Shown: one piece after another, positions 17,501 through 24,989 of the stretch
Layout: the number at the start of each line of letters is the position of its first letter
Numbering within the stretch: position 1 is the first letter of the stretch
DNA from: Saprospiraceae bacterium
GTDB taxonomy: Bacteria > Bacteroidota > Bacteroidia > Chitinophagales > Saprospiraceae
Assembly: GCA_029263015.1 (NCBI GenBank)
Contig: JAJCYI010000003.1
Coordinates: 1-46,412 of the forward strand
DNA: 46,412 nt
Direction of reading: 5' to 3'
Position numbers and translations under genes: made by a program
Notes under the pieces: generated by a model
Seen by the model: the letters and a program-made list of their open reading frames with translations, nothing else
What the model was told of the DNA's origin: nothing
Databases searched by the model: none

Positions 17501-19580
17501 CGCCAGTTGATGCTACAAATCCGATGGCAGCCCCGTCCTTGAAAAGCACGAACCGCTCGCTTACCCCTTTGGTCGTGGTGTGTATGCCCCCGATATAGCA
17601 ACCTAAAGAAAACATCAATGGATACCTGCCTTTATTCTCATAATTGACAGGATTATCAATGTTGAAATCAAACGTGTTCACACCACTGTGACCAAAAAAA
17701 GTAATTACAGATAAACCGCCGTTGATTAGGTTGAATATGGCATCGTTGGTAGAAATTTGAACAGGATCAGAACTGCTTTTAAAAAAACTATGGACATCTG
17801 CTCCATACTCACTGATTTCAATCGAACTCTTCATCCCATCCAGATTATTCCTTATGATTGATTGTTCTGAAGCATTTCCCCCACCTCCAAGGTGCAAAAC
17901 CCTTTTCATCCATAACCTATCCTCGATCGTCGAAGGCAAATTTGTCAATCCCTCATGTTCTTTTATTTTTTTCAGGTAAATAGCTATTTCGCCAGGATTT
18001 TCCACAGGTAGCCTTCCAATCGAAAAAAAAGGTGCAACAGCTCCTTTTTCAGACATCAACAAATTGTCCGATCCAGGTGTACCAAAGCTAGGCACGTAGT
18101 AAGTAGCGTTATTGGCATGGGCAAGTTGACTATTCGTCCTTGTTCCAGGATATTCCCTGCCCTTTCCCAAGATGAAAAGATAAGAAGGGTCGGGTAAATA
18201 GGGTTTTACAAAAAGCCCAAAATTCCTCAATGCCAAACTATGCCGGTTCAAGCCCCATCCAAACTGGTCATACAATTGTTGAACCTCTACGATTAAGGGT
18301 TTATAATTCCCGCCAACTATGCTGCTCCGGTAATCGGAATACAACTGAACTTGATTGATTCCTTGGCCATCATCAAACAGTCGTTTATTGGAAAGTATCA
18401 GATAATTCGCATCGATTCCTGAATAATCAGTGAAAGAAACAGGTTGTATCGAAGCAGGAGATTTAAATGCAGTTGAAGCTGCTAAAATCATTTTATGGCT
18501 TTCAATGCCAGTGTAAACAGTCATTTCCACCAGCCCATTCTCTACAAGCGCTTCCATCCTGCTGTTATTGGTCAAATCAAACAATATAGGAGCGTTTGTG
18601 CCTGAGTCAAAATCAGTGATTTCGATGTATCTCTTAACATTGGAGGTGCCTACACGGAAGGTAAAAGTATTGTTGTTGTCAGCATTGAATAGGCGAGGAT
18701 AAGTTAAAACCAGGTTACTGACTCGTTGCTTATCAACATTATCTGTTATTCCTTGAAAATTTATGGTTACAGAAGAATTAAGTTGGGCACTTTCAATCCC
18801 CAAATTCAATTGACGTACTTCAAAATTGCTGAATTCGTCCGTTGTCAATAATGACCCGTTAAGACTGATTTCTTGTTTATGGGGTTTTGCATTTCCAGAA
18901 TACCTTATGTGCAGGTTGGCCTGTGGCCCGCCTGCATAGACAGAGGTTGGTTCCAAAATAAATTCCTGCACATTCTTCAAACTGCTACTAAAACCCTCTG
19001 CCCTATTGAAAGTAGAGGAATAAACATAATTGTACCCTTCTTGTGCCCAATTTGTATGATACTCCCCCACCAATTCCTCCATGTAATATTCCTCCTTTTC
19101 CGGCAAATCGGTCAAATCATTTTGAACCTCCTCAAACCGCAAGGGCGACCCAATATCCGTCCAGGTCAAAAAATAGGCGGAGGTATCGGTGAACAAACTG
19201 TACAGCGGGTTCATCATTTCCTCATCGGGGTTTTGGAACAGGTGACGGTCCAATTCTGATTGGTTTTTTTGCCCATAAAATTCGATGCGGTCGGAAATGC
19301 CAAAAATACCATCTGTGGTTGTATACACTGGAACTTCTTCGCCGTTGTGAAACAGTTGGTACTGATTGCCGGGAATCTGGTCAACCGGAATACCAGCGCC
19401 AGTAAGTTGCTGGTTGTCAAGTTGGTAAATGCCATCCTCGGCTACCATTATCTTAAAATAGCTCTGGTCAAAATTGATCCATTCATTGCCGTACAAGGTA
19501 TCTAAACCATTTATGATCTGGGCGGAAAGGGAAGTGAAAAACAGGGAAAGGAAGGCTATAGAATAAAGTATCGTTTTCAT
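14577..19580 (-). CDS. C25 (gingipain/PorU-type) protease with T9SS sorting domain
   Basis: The ATG at 19580 gives MKTILYSIAFLSLFFTSLSAQ, a clear signal peptide; a longer frame from 19694 would translate intergenic DNA. The 1667-residue protein has a peptidase C25 domain with FFGHSG (His631) and SLGCYIGG (Cys661), the expected His-Cys dyad. Long beta-rich regions follow, and the end carries NYPNPFSTSTRFIYTL and FAWDGRDEYGDRLANGVYLY, a type A T9SS sorting domain. PorU is the sortase of T9SS and is normally around 1,100-1,300 residues, so this is probably the larger PorU2-like form. It is an outer-membrane or surface enzyme, possibly processing cargo. Confidence 0.85.
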   Translation of the reverse strand: MKTILYSIAFLSLFFTSLSAQIINGLDTLYGNEWINFDQSYFKIMVAEDGIYQLDNQQLTGAGIPVDQIPGNQYQLFHNGEEVPVYTTTDGIFGISDRIEFYGQKNQSELDRHLFQNPDEEMMNPLYSLFTDTSAYFLTWTDIGSPLRFEEVQNDLTDLPEKEEYYMEELVGEYHTNWAQEGYNYVYSSTFNRAEGFSSSLKNVQEFILEPTSVYAGGPQANLHIRYSGNAKPHKQEISLNGSLLTTDEFSNFEVRQLNLGIESAQLNSSVTINFQGITDNVDKQRVSNLVLTYPRLFNADNNNTFTFRVGTSNVKRYIEITDFDSGTNAPILFDLTNNSRMEALVENGLVEMTVYTGIESHKMILAASTAFKSPASIQPVSFTDYSGIDANYLILSNKRLFDDGQGINQVQLYSDYRSSIVGGNYKPLIVEVQQLYDQFGWGLNRHSLALRNFGLFVKPYLPDPSYLFILGKGREYPGTRTNSQLAHANNATYYVPSFGTPGSDNLLMSEKGAVAPFFSIGRLPVENPGEIAIYLKKIKEHEGLTNLPSTIEDRLWMKRVLHLGGGGNASEQSIIRNNLDGMKSSIEISEYGADVHSFFKSSSDPVQISTNDAIFNLINGGLSVITFFGHSGVNTFDFNIDNPVNYENKGRYPLMFSLGCYIGGIHTTTKGVSERFVLFKDGAAIGFVASTGAGFISSLNSYTRQVYSMMGNDLYGKPIGDILRGTNEYLESSSFGDRILVQQVTLNGDPALRLNNFEGPDYVADFSSVKITPSIVNVTTDNFKLEFDLINIGKATVQNDSIDLVINQELPDNSIVELKKDRVAVPLNRISLSYDLPTLGEASLGLNKLHIELDKEGVLVEMPAPVAEANNELTDFSGQKGFTFFIQNNGVKAVYPYEFAIVGYQDLTLTASTYDPLVSTQKYIFQMDTIETFDSPYLMQYEIEQAGGLLKWQPNINLQEEEVYYWRVSPDSVSAVAGFNWSASSFVYLEGKEGWNQSDFGQYLDNEYEGLKLVEEDRDISFVANLHDVRVKNKVYESGDPPQFVVSGQPIGCPWPWLVDQGIQMILINPVWYPNWFTPPIGGAHGSVPANNVICPWIYETNDSEDRENLINFIENIVPDNWYVIFYSVQKNIDADYSPEEWAVDSLLFGKNLFSVLEERGATKIRKLEEKGAVPYVFIFQEGGGALAESIANDINDEPIVEQAFPEFVTEGGAASTLIGPAKRWDEFNWDELSVIGTENDTIMLSVYGINLDQNVDSLLVEGIQEKIFDLDDIDAQQFPYLKLSFTINDETDRTARNLENWRVVYDGVPELAVSPSSLYEFHKDTLQQGEIFSVEYALENISDNDADSVLIKYNVFNQQNQGDEIYNRIEELKANQVTNAILSFDSKSLSGLQSINVEVNPNDDQPELSHLNNFLIDQFFVEKDNKNPLLEITFDGQHLMDGDLVAPEPLIIISLKDENPFLGLNDTSNINLFIKTPTDQLADIIPLDGDETIFFPAIANGKNEARVEYRPDFKLDGIYELLVQGTDVTGNVSGKFDYKVSFEISNKDAISNLINYPNPFSTSTRFIYTLTGRETPTDYKLQIMTVSGRIVKEIDEMELGPLRVGTNMTDFAWDGRDEYGDRLANGVYLYRFSINEKTGTEREKYQQEKIDKYFKGGVGKMVLIR

Positions 19581-19603
19581 CAATTCAGGTGTATTTAAGT
19601 TGG

Positions 19604-19626
19604 AATAGGTATTTTGCAAACCTATT
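19604..19626 (-). promoter_or_regulatory. Inverted repeat overlapping TAGGTTTG upstream of C25 protease gene
   Basis: AATAGGT (19604-19610) and ACCTATT form a 7-bp inverted repeat whose distal arm overlaps TAGGTTTG (minus strand, 19624-19617), a match to the Bacteroidota -7 element TAnnTTTG. It lies 36 bp before the start codon. No good -33 element is visible at the expected distance, so this is tentative. Confidence 0.3.
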
Positions 19627-19690
19627 GCCAAAAATAAGGGAAAAGTAGATAGGTATGAAAAATTGAGAACTTGAAAGGGTGTTAAGTAAC

Positions 19691-20941
19691 TCAAACGTAG
19701 CGTTCAATACATTTAAGGATTGCTTGCGTCGATCCATTGTTATTTTGGATAAAGCTCTCGACCTGGCTTCTTGCCGAAGCGTATGTCTCATCCTGATTCA
19801 AATCCTGCATAACCCTAATCATCTCATTTTGTGATTTTACAGAAAAATGTCCGCCCATGTTCATCATCTCAGCGGCCTCTTTAAATTTTTGCCATTTGGG
19901 GCCATAGACAACAGGCAGCCCGAATGCCATCGGTTCCAAAGTATTATGGATGCCCTTGCCAAACCCTCCCCCAATATAAGCAACCTTGCCATAGTAATAT
20001 AGCTTTGATAAAATGCCGATAGAATCAATCAACAATACTCTCTTTCGTGGGTCAACTCTCTCAATATCAGCAGAATAAAGCATCGTTTCACTCCCAAATC
20101 GCTCTATTATTTCATCAATACGGTGCTTTGAAATATCGTGGGGCGCTATTAAAATTTTCCACTTTTCAAATCCCGAATCCTGCAAAATAGCAGAAATGAT
20201 TTCTTCATCTTTTGCCCAAGTGCTTCCGCAAACTAAAATTGGGTTTTGCCCACAGAATTTTGCAATTAGTGGAAACTCGATTGTTTGTTGCGCAATCTCC
20301 ACCACCCGGTCAATGCGGGTATCCCCAGTCACATGCACATTTTTGATACCCATCTCATTCAATAATTGTTCAGATCCTTTTTCCTGCACAAATATTTCAT
20401 CAAAACACCCCAACATCTGCCGATACAAATTTCCATACCATTTGAAAAAAGGCTGGTTCTTTCGAAAAATGGCAGAAATTAGAAAGGTTGGGACTCCCAT
20501 TTTCTTTAATTGAAAAAGAAAATGATACCAGAATTCATATTTTACAAAAATGGCCAAGCTAGGTTTTACGATTTCTAAAAACCCTCTTGCATTCGCGGCA
20601 TTATCGGGGGGCAAATAAAACACCCAATCGGCCACTTTATTATCTTTCTGTATTTCATAACCAGAAGGGGAAAAAAAGGTGAGTAATATCTTGATGTCAG
20701 GATGTTCTTTCCTCAATGCTTCCAATACCGTCCTGCCCTGCTCAAATTCGCCCAAGGAAGCGCAGTGCATCCACACAACACGCTGGGGATCAGTCTTTTG
20801 AAAGGAAAATTTTTCTTCTAAATTATTGAAAAGGTATTTTCTTCCACTCACCCATTTTCCCGCTTTTTTATTAAAAAAGGAAGCCAATGAAATGGCAAAA
20901 AAATAGGCGCTCGTAATTAGATTGTAAAAAAAAAGTGACAT
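19691..20941 (-). CDS. waaA: 3-deoxy-D-manno-octulosonic acid transferase
   Basis: The 416-residue protein transfers KDO from CMP-KDO to lipid A precursors at the inner membrane. The N-terminus has the usual membrane anchor (MSLFFYNLITSAYFFAI). The acceptor domain shows HCASLGEFEQGRTV, the pattern with the catalytic Glu seen in GT30 enzymes, then KYEFWYHFL. The C-terminal domain contains VYGPKWQKFKEAAEM, with EAAEM typical of KdtA. The start at 20941 excludes 23 codons that would run through the upstream palindrome. It shows that the organism makes an LPS with a KDO core. Confidence 0.93.
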   Translation of the reverse strand: MSLFFYNLITSAYFFAISLASFFNKKAGKWVSGRKYLFNNLEEKFSFQKTDPQRVVWMHCASLGEFEQGRTVLEALRKEHPDIKILLTFFSPSGYEIQKDNKVADWVFYLPPDNAANARGFLEIVKPSLAIFVKYEFWYHFLFQLKKMGVPTFLISAIFRKNQPFFKWYGNLYRQMLGCFDEIFVQEKGSEQLLNEMGIKNVHVTGDTRIDRVVEIAQQTIEFPLIAKFCGQNPILVCGSTWAKDEEIISAILQDSGFEKWKILIAPHDISKHRIDEIIERFGSETMLYSADIERVDPRKRVLLIDSIGILSKLYYYGKVAYIGGGFGKGIHNTLEPMAFGLPVVYGPKWQKFKEAAEMMNMGGHFSVKSQNEMIRVMQDLNQDETYASARSQVESFIQNNNGSTQAILKCIERYV

Positions 20942-20970
20942 GAAAAAATAGCAACAAAATCCAGATTTAA

Positions 20971-21002
20971 GGTGTCGGACGCCTTTCGAGGCGTCAGACA
21001 CC
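20971..21002. repeat. REP-like palindrome with TTTCGA centre
   Basis: Arms GGTGTCGGACGCC (20971-20983) and GGCGTCAGACACC (20990-21002) pair with one mismatch around TTTCGA. It lies just beyond the outer-membrane protein stop codon and before waaA. No T-tract follows on the minus strand, so attenuation or a REP role is more likely than simple termination. Confidence 0.7.
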
Positions 21003-21009
21003 AAGACCA

Positions 21010-21816
21010 CTAATACCTAATCTCCCCCGAATCCTCTCCAAGATAAAATGGCAATAACCACCCAATCCGGAATCCGTAGGCAAGATCAAGCCGGCTCTCC
21101 GTATCTGCCGATCGGGTATCGAAATTGTAGCTGCGGCGATTTTTTGTAAATGCTTGGGTCAACTCAAGCCCAGCAAAAAAATTAATGCGGCGTAATTTTC
21201 CAAGGTGCTGATAACCAATGAATTCGGTAATCCCCACACCGTTGGTCAACCTGTCGTATCCTTTTTTATAATCATCGTTCAATTGTGAAATAAAGACTTG
21301 GGGGTCATCCTGAATCCTGATTTTGTGCTGAAAAAGACCAACCCCAATAGTCGCCCTGATGCCCGACCTGCCCTCTTTTCCCAACCTGAACAGTTTACCA
21401 AAATGGGCATCTATGTTCATTCCCCTTTGCCTTAAATCGATGGTTGCAATTGCACCACCATCCCCAAAAATCAACCCATCTTCATTCTTTACCACGGCAA
21501 TAACATCTTCTTCCACATTGTTCCCAAAAGAAATAACTCCCTGCGCACCGAATATCAAATCTTTGGAAGTAATATAATCCATACCCAGACCGAAACTCAT
21601 GTGATTCCCAAACCGATCACCCAGATCGGCACCACTTCCATGACCACCGAACAGCATATTGACAGTCAATGCTTTGCCGTTGTTGTTTTTAGGAGTATTT
21701 TGATAATACCGGGGAACTTGAGCGGAAGCCTGACTTGCCATTCCGAAAAGGAAACAGGCCAGAAAAAGGAAAGGAAAATATTCAATTATTGATCTGTAAA
21801 TATTCTTCGTTTTCAT
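21010..21816 (-). CDS. Putative outer-membrane beta-barrel protein
   Basis: The 268-residue protein has a hydrophobic N-terminal segment ending in ASQASAQ, a signal peptidase I-like site near residue 33. The remainder alternates polar and hydrophobic residues with many Gly and aromatic residues (FGGHGSGADLGDRFGNHMSF, ATIGVGLFQHKI) and ends in aromatic Tyr, as in outer-membrane barrels. No named family is recognised. It sits between the Kazal lipoprotein and waaA genes on the same strand and is probably cotranscribed with them. Confidence 0.65.
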   Translation of the reverse strand: MKTKNIYRSIIEYFPFLFLACFLFGMASQASAQVPRYYQNTPKNNNGKALTVNMLFGGHGSGADLGDRFGNHMSFGLGMDYITSKDLIFGAQGVISFGNNVEEDVIAVVKNEDGLIFGDGGAIATIDLRQRGMNIDAHFGKLFRLGKEGRSGIRATIGVGLFQHKIRIQDDPQVFISQLNDDYKKGYDRLTNGVGITEFIGYQHLGKLRRINFFAGLELTQAFTKNRRSYNFDTRSADTESRLDLAYGFRIGWLLPFYLGEDSGEIRY

Positions 21817-21859
21817 AAATAATGATTTCAGTTTTAGTTTTCTAAGTAATAAAGGTTAA

Positions 21860-22540
21860 TTATTTGCATTCTCCATCTTGCCATTTAGTCACCCCGGCTT
21901 TTTCTGCTTCACAAATATTGCTATAAGTCTTGCCATCACAACCACAAACGGGTTTATAGATTTTTTCACATCCACGGCTGGGGTCTATTTTGTCAGGGTC
22001 GATACATTGCTCGCATTCACCTTCCTCCCAAAAACGGACACCTGCCTTTTCCGCTTCGCAAACATTGCTATACTTTTTGCCATCGCAGCCGCAGACTGGT
22101 TTGTATTCCCTGGTGCATCCTTTGTTTTCATCAATCTTGCTCACGTCAATGCAATCATTGCATGCACCCTCGACCCACTTCATCACACCTGCCGCACCAG
22201 CTGCACATGAGTTGCTATAAGTTACATTATTGCAACCGCAGACCGGCGCATATTCCATCGTACATATCGCTTCTGGATCAATCTTCCTGGGATCTATACA
22301 AGTGCCGCATTTTCCAGGCGAATATTTGATGACTCCAGCTTTTTCTGCTTCGCAACTATTGCTATAAGTTTGACCGTTGCAGCCACAAACAGGTCGGTAT
22401 TCTTTGGTACAACCCTGATCTGGATTTATTTTACCCGCATCAATGCAACCGTCATTCCCTGAGGAACGGCTTTTGTCACAAGTAGCTGCCAAAAACAAAA
22501 TAGACAGGACCGTAATGAAATAAAGGGTATACTTTTTCAT
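21860..22540 (-). CDS. Four-domain Kazal-type protease inhibitor lipoprotein
   Basis: The ATG at 22540 gives a hydrophobic leader MKKYTLYFITVLSILFLAAT before Cys21. The -1 residue is Thr, so lipid attachment is likely but not certain. The 226-residue protein then has four Kazal repeats (approximately residues 32-78, 81-127, 130-176, 179-225), each with PVCGC and a (T/K)YSN-x-C core. Comparison with avian ovomucoid domains predicts P1 residues Lys46, Met95, Arg144 and Lys193, so three of the four repeats should suit trypsin-like serine proteases. A defensive or self-protective surface role is inferred. Confidence 0.9.
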   Translation of the reverse strand: MKKYTLYFITVLSILFLAATCDKSRSSGNDGCIDAGKINPDQGCTKEYRPVCGCNGQTYSNSCEAEKAGVIKYSPGKCGTCIDPRKIDPEAICTMEYAPVCGCNNVTYSNSCAAGAAGVMKWVEGACNDCIDVSKIDENKGCTREYKPVCGCDGKKYSNVCEAEKAGVRFWEEGECEQCIDPDKIDPSRGCEKIYKPVCGCDGKTYSNICEAEKAGVTKWQDGECK

Positions 22541-22570
22541 AAGAAGTTGGTTTAGCAAAATGGAAATAAA

Positions 22571-24568
22571 TCACAATTTACTGAATAATTTTTTTCCCAT
22601 CACAAAATATTGAAATACAATGCTTTTGGGATAAATACCTTGCCTGTTTGACTGTGGTGAAATGCGCACTCTTTCGATGAGTTTGCCAATTTCCAGTCTT
22701 TTTTTAATAAATGTGACCAAAGCCAGAAAAAAAGAAAAGAAGGCCCCAACCACTGCCTGCGCAAAAAGCCACTTACGCTGCATCAAAAAAGTTATCGCTG
22801 CCGCTCCATCCATCATGAAGCGAATCGGTATGACATAAGCCAAACGGAGGGCGTTTTCATTTTTGAGAAGGAGGTAATAATTGTTCCTGAAATTAAGGTA
22901 AGCTTTATAAGGTGATTGGTATGTCAATGTCCCTCCTCCAAAATGATAAACGACAGATTTTGGTGTGAACATGATTTTGTACCCTGCCCTTTTCAACCGC
23001 CAACACAAATCTATTTCTTCCATGTGCGCAAAAAAATCATCATCAAAACCGCCGAAGGTTTTATAAAGTGGTGCTCGCACGGCCATGCATGCCCCAGAGG
23101 CCCAAAATATTTCCGTCTCCTGATCGTATTGCCCCTGGTCTTTTTCAATCGTGTCAATCATCCGGCCCCTGCAAAATGGATAACCCAAAAAATCGATCCA
23201 GCCACCTGCTGCTCCTGCATGTTCAAAATGGTCTTGCTTCCTGTGCGACCTGATTTTTGGCTGGACAGCAGCAATGTCCCTGCTCGACTCAAATAATTCG
23301 ATCATTGGTTCCAACCACCCTGCGGTCACTTCAACATCTGAATTCAACAGGACAAAATATTCTTCCTCCAAATCTTTAAGAGCCAGGTTGTACCCTTTTG
23401 CAAAACCATGATTCTGCTTTAATTCTATAAGTTTGGTATCTGGGAAGTTTTTTCTCATAAAAGCCACCGAACCATCCTTGCTGGCATTATCAGCCACGTA
23501 AATATTGCAATTGGGATAAGAAGTTTTGAGCACTGATGGTAAATAGCTCCCTAACAGTTTTTCCCCATTATAATTTAAAATAACGACTGCCACAGATGGC
23601 AATGCCTGGACTTTCATTTTTTGAATATCACGGTCTGCTTTCTTCAACTGCTCTTCAACCTCCTGCTTATCTTTCTCAATCTGCAATTTCAATGAGTCCA
23701 AATCTGCCAATTTCGCATCGGCACGAATAAAATCAACCAGTTCTACTTTTATGGAATCGTCATAAATGGTTTTATTAAAATCGAAAATATTGACCTCGAT
23801 CGTCCGGTTTGACGAGTTCTTCAGAGTTGGCCGGTTACCAATATAAAGCATTGCTTTGTGCCGCTCATTGTCATAAATTGCATAGGCTGCGTACACCCCA
23901 TCTGCCGGGATCAGTTTGTGTTTTTCGTTTATCTGTAAATTGGCAGTTGGATAGCCCATTTTACCGCCGATTTGCTGGCCTTTCACGACTTTTCCCGAAA
24001 GGGTGAAATAGTGGTTCATCAACTTGGCTGCATTCGCTACATCCCCTTTTTCCAGCGACTCTCTTATTTTGGTTGAACTGACCGTTATTTCGTTGACCTC
24101 CTTTTTTTCTATTTCCACAACTTTGTACCCAGCGTTTTTTTCATGCCATTTCAAGTAATTAATATCCCCCCGCCGGTTCAACCCAAAGCGGTGGTCATAA
24201 CCAATGACAATGTGTTGGGGATTGAATTTCGAGACCAGGAAACGTTGAATGTACTCATCCGCACTCTGTTGTGAAAATTCAAAAGAAAAAGGCACGATAA
24301 CCAGATGGTCAACGCCAAGCTTTTCGATCAAATCCACCTTTTCCTCCGTGGAGGTGATCAATCTTAAAGAATTGTCTTTTGGATAAACAATTTGACGTGG
24401 GTGGGGATGAAAGGTAATGATGATGCTTTCCCCTCCGTTGGCGATGGCCAGGTCTTTTACTTTCCTAATAATTTTCTGGTGGCCAATGTGCATCCCGTCA
24501 AAAGAGCCTATTGTGATAACGGCATTGCGGAATGGTGGCAGGTTGTTCAGGTCTCTATACACTCTCAT
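22571..24568 (-). CDS. ribF: RibF (riboflavin kinase/FAD synthetase) fused to GT2 glycosyltransferase
   Basis: One uninterrupted 665-residue frame contains two enzymes. Residues 1-185 are an FAD synthetase domain with GSFDGMHIGH (21-30), HPHPRQ and SSTKIRESL (164-172). Residues 186-300 are a riboflavin kinase domain with GYPTANL (205-211) and DGVYAAYA. A charged, helix-prone linker (300-318) leads to a GT2 domain at about 325-560, with VVILNYNG, VADNASKDGS, LNSDVEV and MEEIDLCWRLKRAGY. Hydrophobic segments near 575-622 probably bind the membrane. RibF alone is usually about 310 residues. Met318 could be an internal start for the transferase, but no strong Shine-Dalgarno precedes it. Confidence 0.88.
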   Translation of the reverse strand: MRVYRDLNNLPPFRNAVITIGSFDGMHIGHQKIIRKVKDLAIANGGESIIITFHPHPRQIVYPKDNSLRLITSTEEKVDLIEKLGVDHLVIVPFSFEFSQQSADEYIQRFLVSKFNPQHIVIGYDHRFGLNRRGDINYLKWHEKNAGYKVVEIEKKEVNEITVSSTKIRESLEKGDVANAAKLMNHYFTLSGKVVKGQQIGGKMGYPTANLQINEKHKLIPADGVYAAYAIYDNERHKAMLYIGNRPTLKNSSNRTIEVNIFDFNKTIYDDSIKVELVDFIRADAKLADLDSLKLQIEKDKQEVEEQLKKADRDIQKMKVQALPSVAVVILNYNGEKLLGSYLPSVLKTSYPNCNIYVADNASKDGSVAFMRKNFPDTKLIELKQNHGFAKGYNLALKDLEEEYFVLLNSDVEVTAGWLEPMIELFESSRDIAAVQPKIRSHRKQDHFEHAGAAGGWIDFLGYPFCRGRMIDTIEKDQGQYDQETEIFWASGACMAVRAPLYKTFGGFDDDFFAHMEEIDLCWRLKRAGYKIMFTPKSVVYHFGGGTLTYQSPYKAYLNFRNNYYLLLKNENALRLAYVIPIRFMMDGAAAITFLMQRKWLFAQAVVGAFFSFFLALVTFIKKRLEIGKLIERVRISPQSNRQGIYPKSIVFQYFVMGKKLFSKL

Positions 24569-24573
24569 GGCTA

Positions 24574-24581
24574 CAAAAGTA
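24574..24581 (-). promoter_or_regulatory. TAnnTTTG -7 motif before ribF fusion
   Basis: TACTTTTG on the minus strand lies 5 bp before the ATG, an exact match to the Bacteroidota -7 consensus TAnnTTTG. Such a position would make the transcript leaderless or nearly so. A -33 element is not obvious. Confidence 0.4.
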
Positions 24582-24933
24582 CATCCACAGAATATAAAAT
24601 GATAAATGTAAAATGATAAAGTGCTCCCTGCCTTAACCGTTGACTATCAAGCCATTAGGCTCAACCTACTTTTATATTTTACATTTTGTCGGTAAAACAT
24701 GTCAACCACATGGGTTAAAATAAAACAGCCTGCTTGATTGAAGGATAATGTTCTTAACTTTGAGTTTAAATAATCCAAGTTGCGATAAGTACAGATCAAG
24801 ATTAAAGGATCTATTGGTTTGAAGGTGTTTTGGTCTTCCGGGGCGTCTTTATACCAATAAACCATACACCGGTAGACCGGTTTCCATTTCAGATATGGAT
24901 TCATCGCAACCTTAAGTTAAATAAATGTAGCGC

Positions 24934-24968
24934 AATTTAGGGCGCAACTTGAAGTTGCACTCTAAATT
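24934..24968. repeat. Imperfect palindrome upstream of mrp
   Basis: AATTTAGGGCGCAACTT and AAGTTGCACTCTAAATT pair with two non-Watson-Crick positions around a single G. The element lies about 20 bp upstream of the mrp start and could be a REP-type repeat or affect the mrp leader. Confidence 0.6.
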
Positions 24969-24989
24969 AAACGGACTTCGTTCACATAA

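Larger units (their letters stand above)
24569..24989. other. Divergent intergenic region between ribF fusion and mrp
   Basis: The 421-bp region should carry both divergent promoters. It contains short AT-rich repeats of the type aaatgtaaaatgata around 24590-24620, an 85-codon minus-strand frame (24904-24647) with no recognisable homology, and a hairpin at 24934-24968 near mrp. The small frame is unsupported. Confidence 0.4.

Noticed and set aside
19581-19694. N-terminal extension of the C25 protease frame to 19694
   Set aside because: The internal ATG at 19580 produces a clear signal peptide; the extension would overlap the waaA stop and encode unusual sequence.
22571-24568. Possibility that the RibF-GT frame is two genes with a missed frameshift
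   Set aside because: The frame is continuous through the linker and no homopolymer slip is visible there; kept as a fusion with an alternative internal start.
24647-24904. 85-codon minus-strand frame in the ribF-mrp spacer
   Set aside because: No recognisable motif or ribosome binding site, and it lies in repeat-like AT-rich DNA. It may be genuine but is unsupported.
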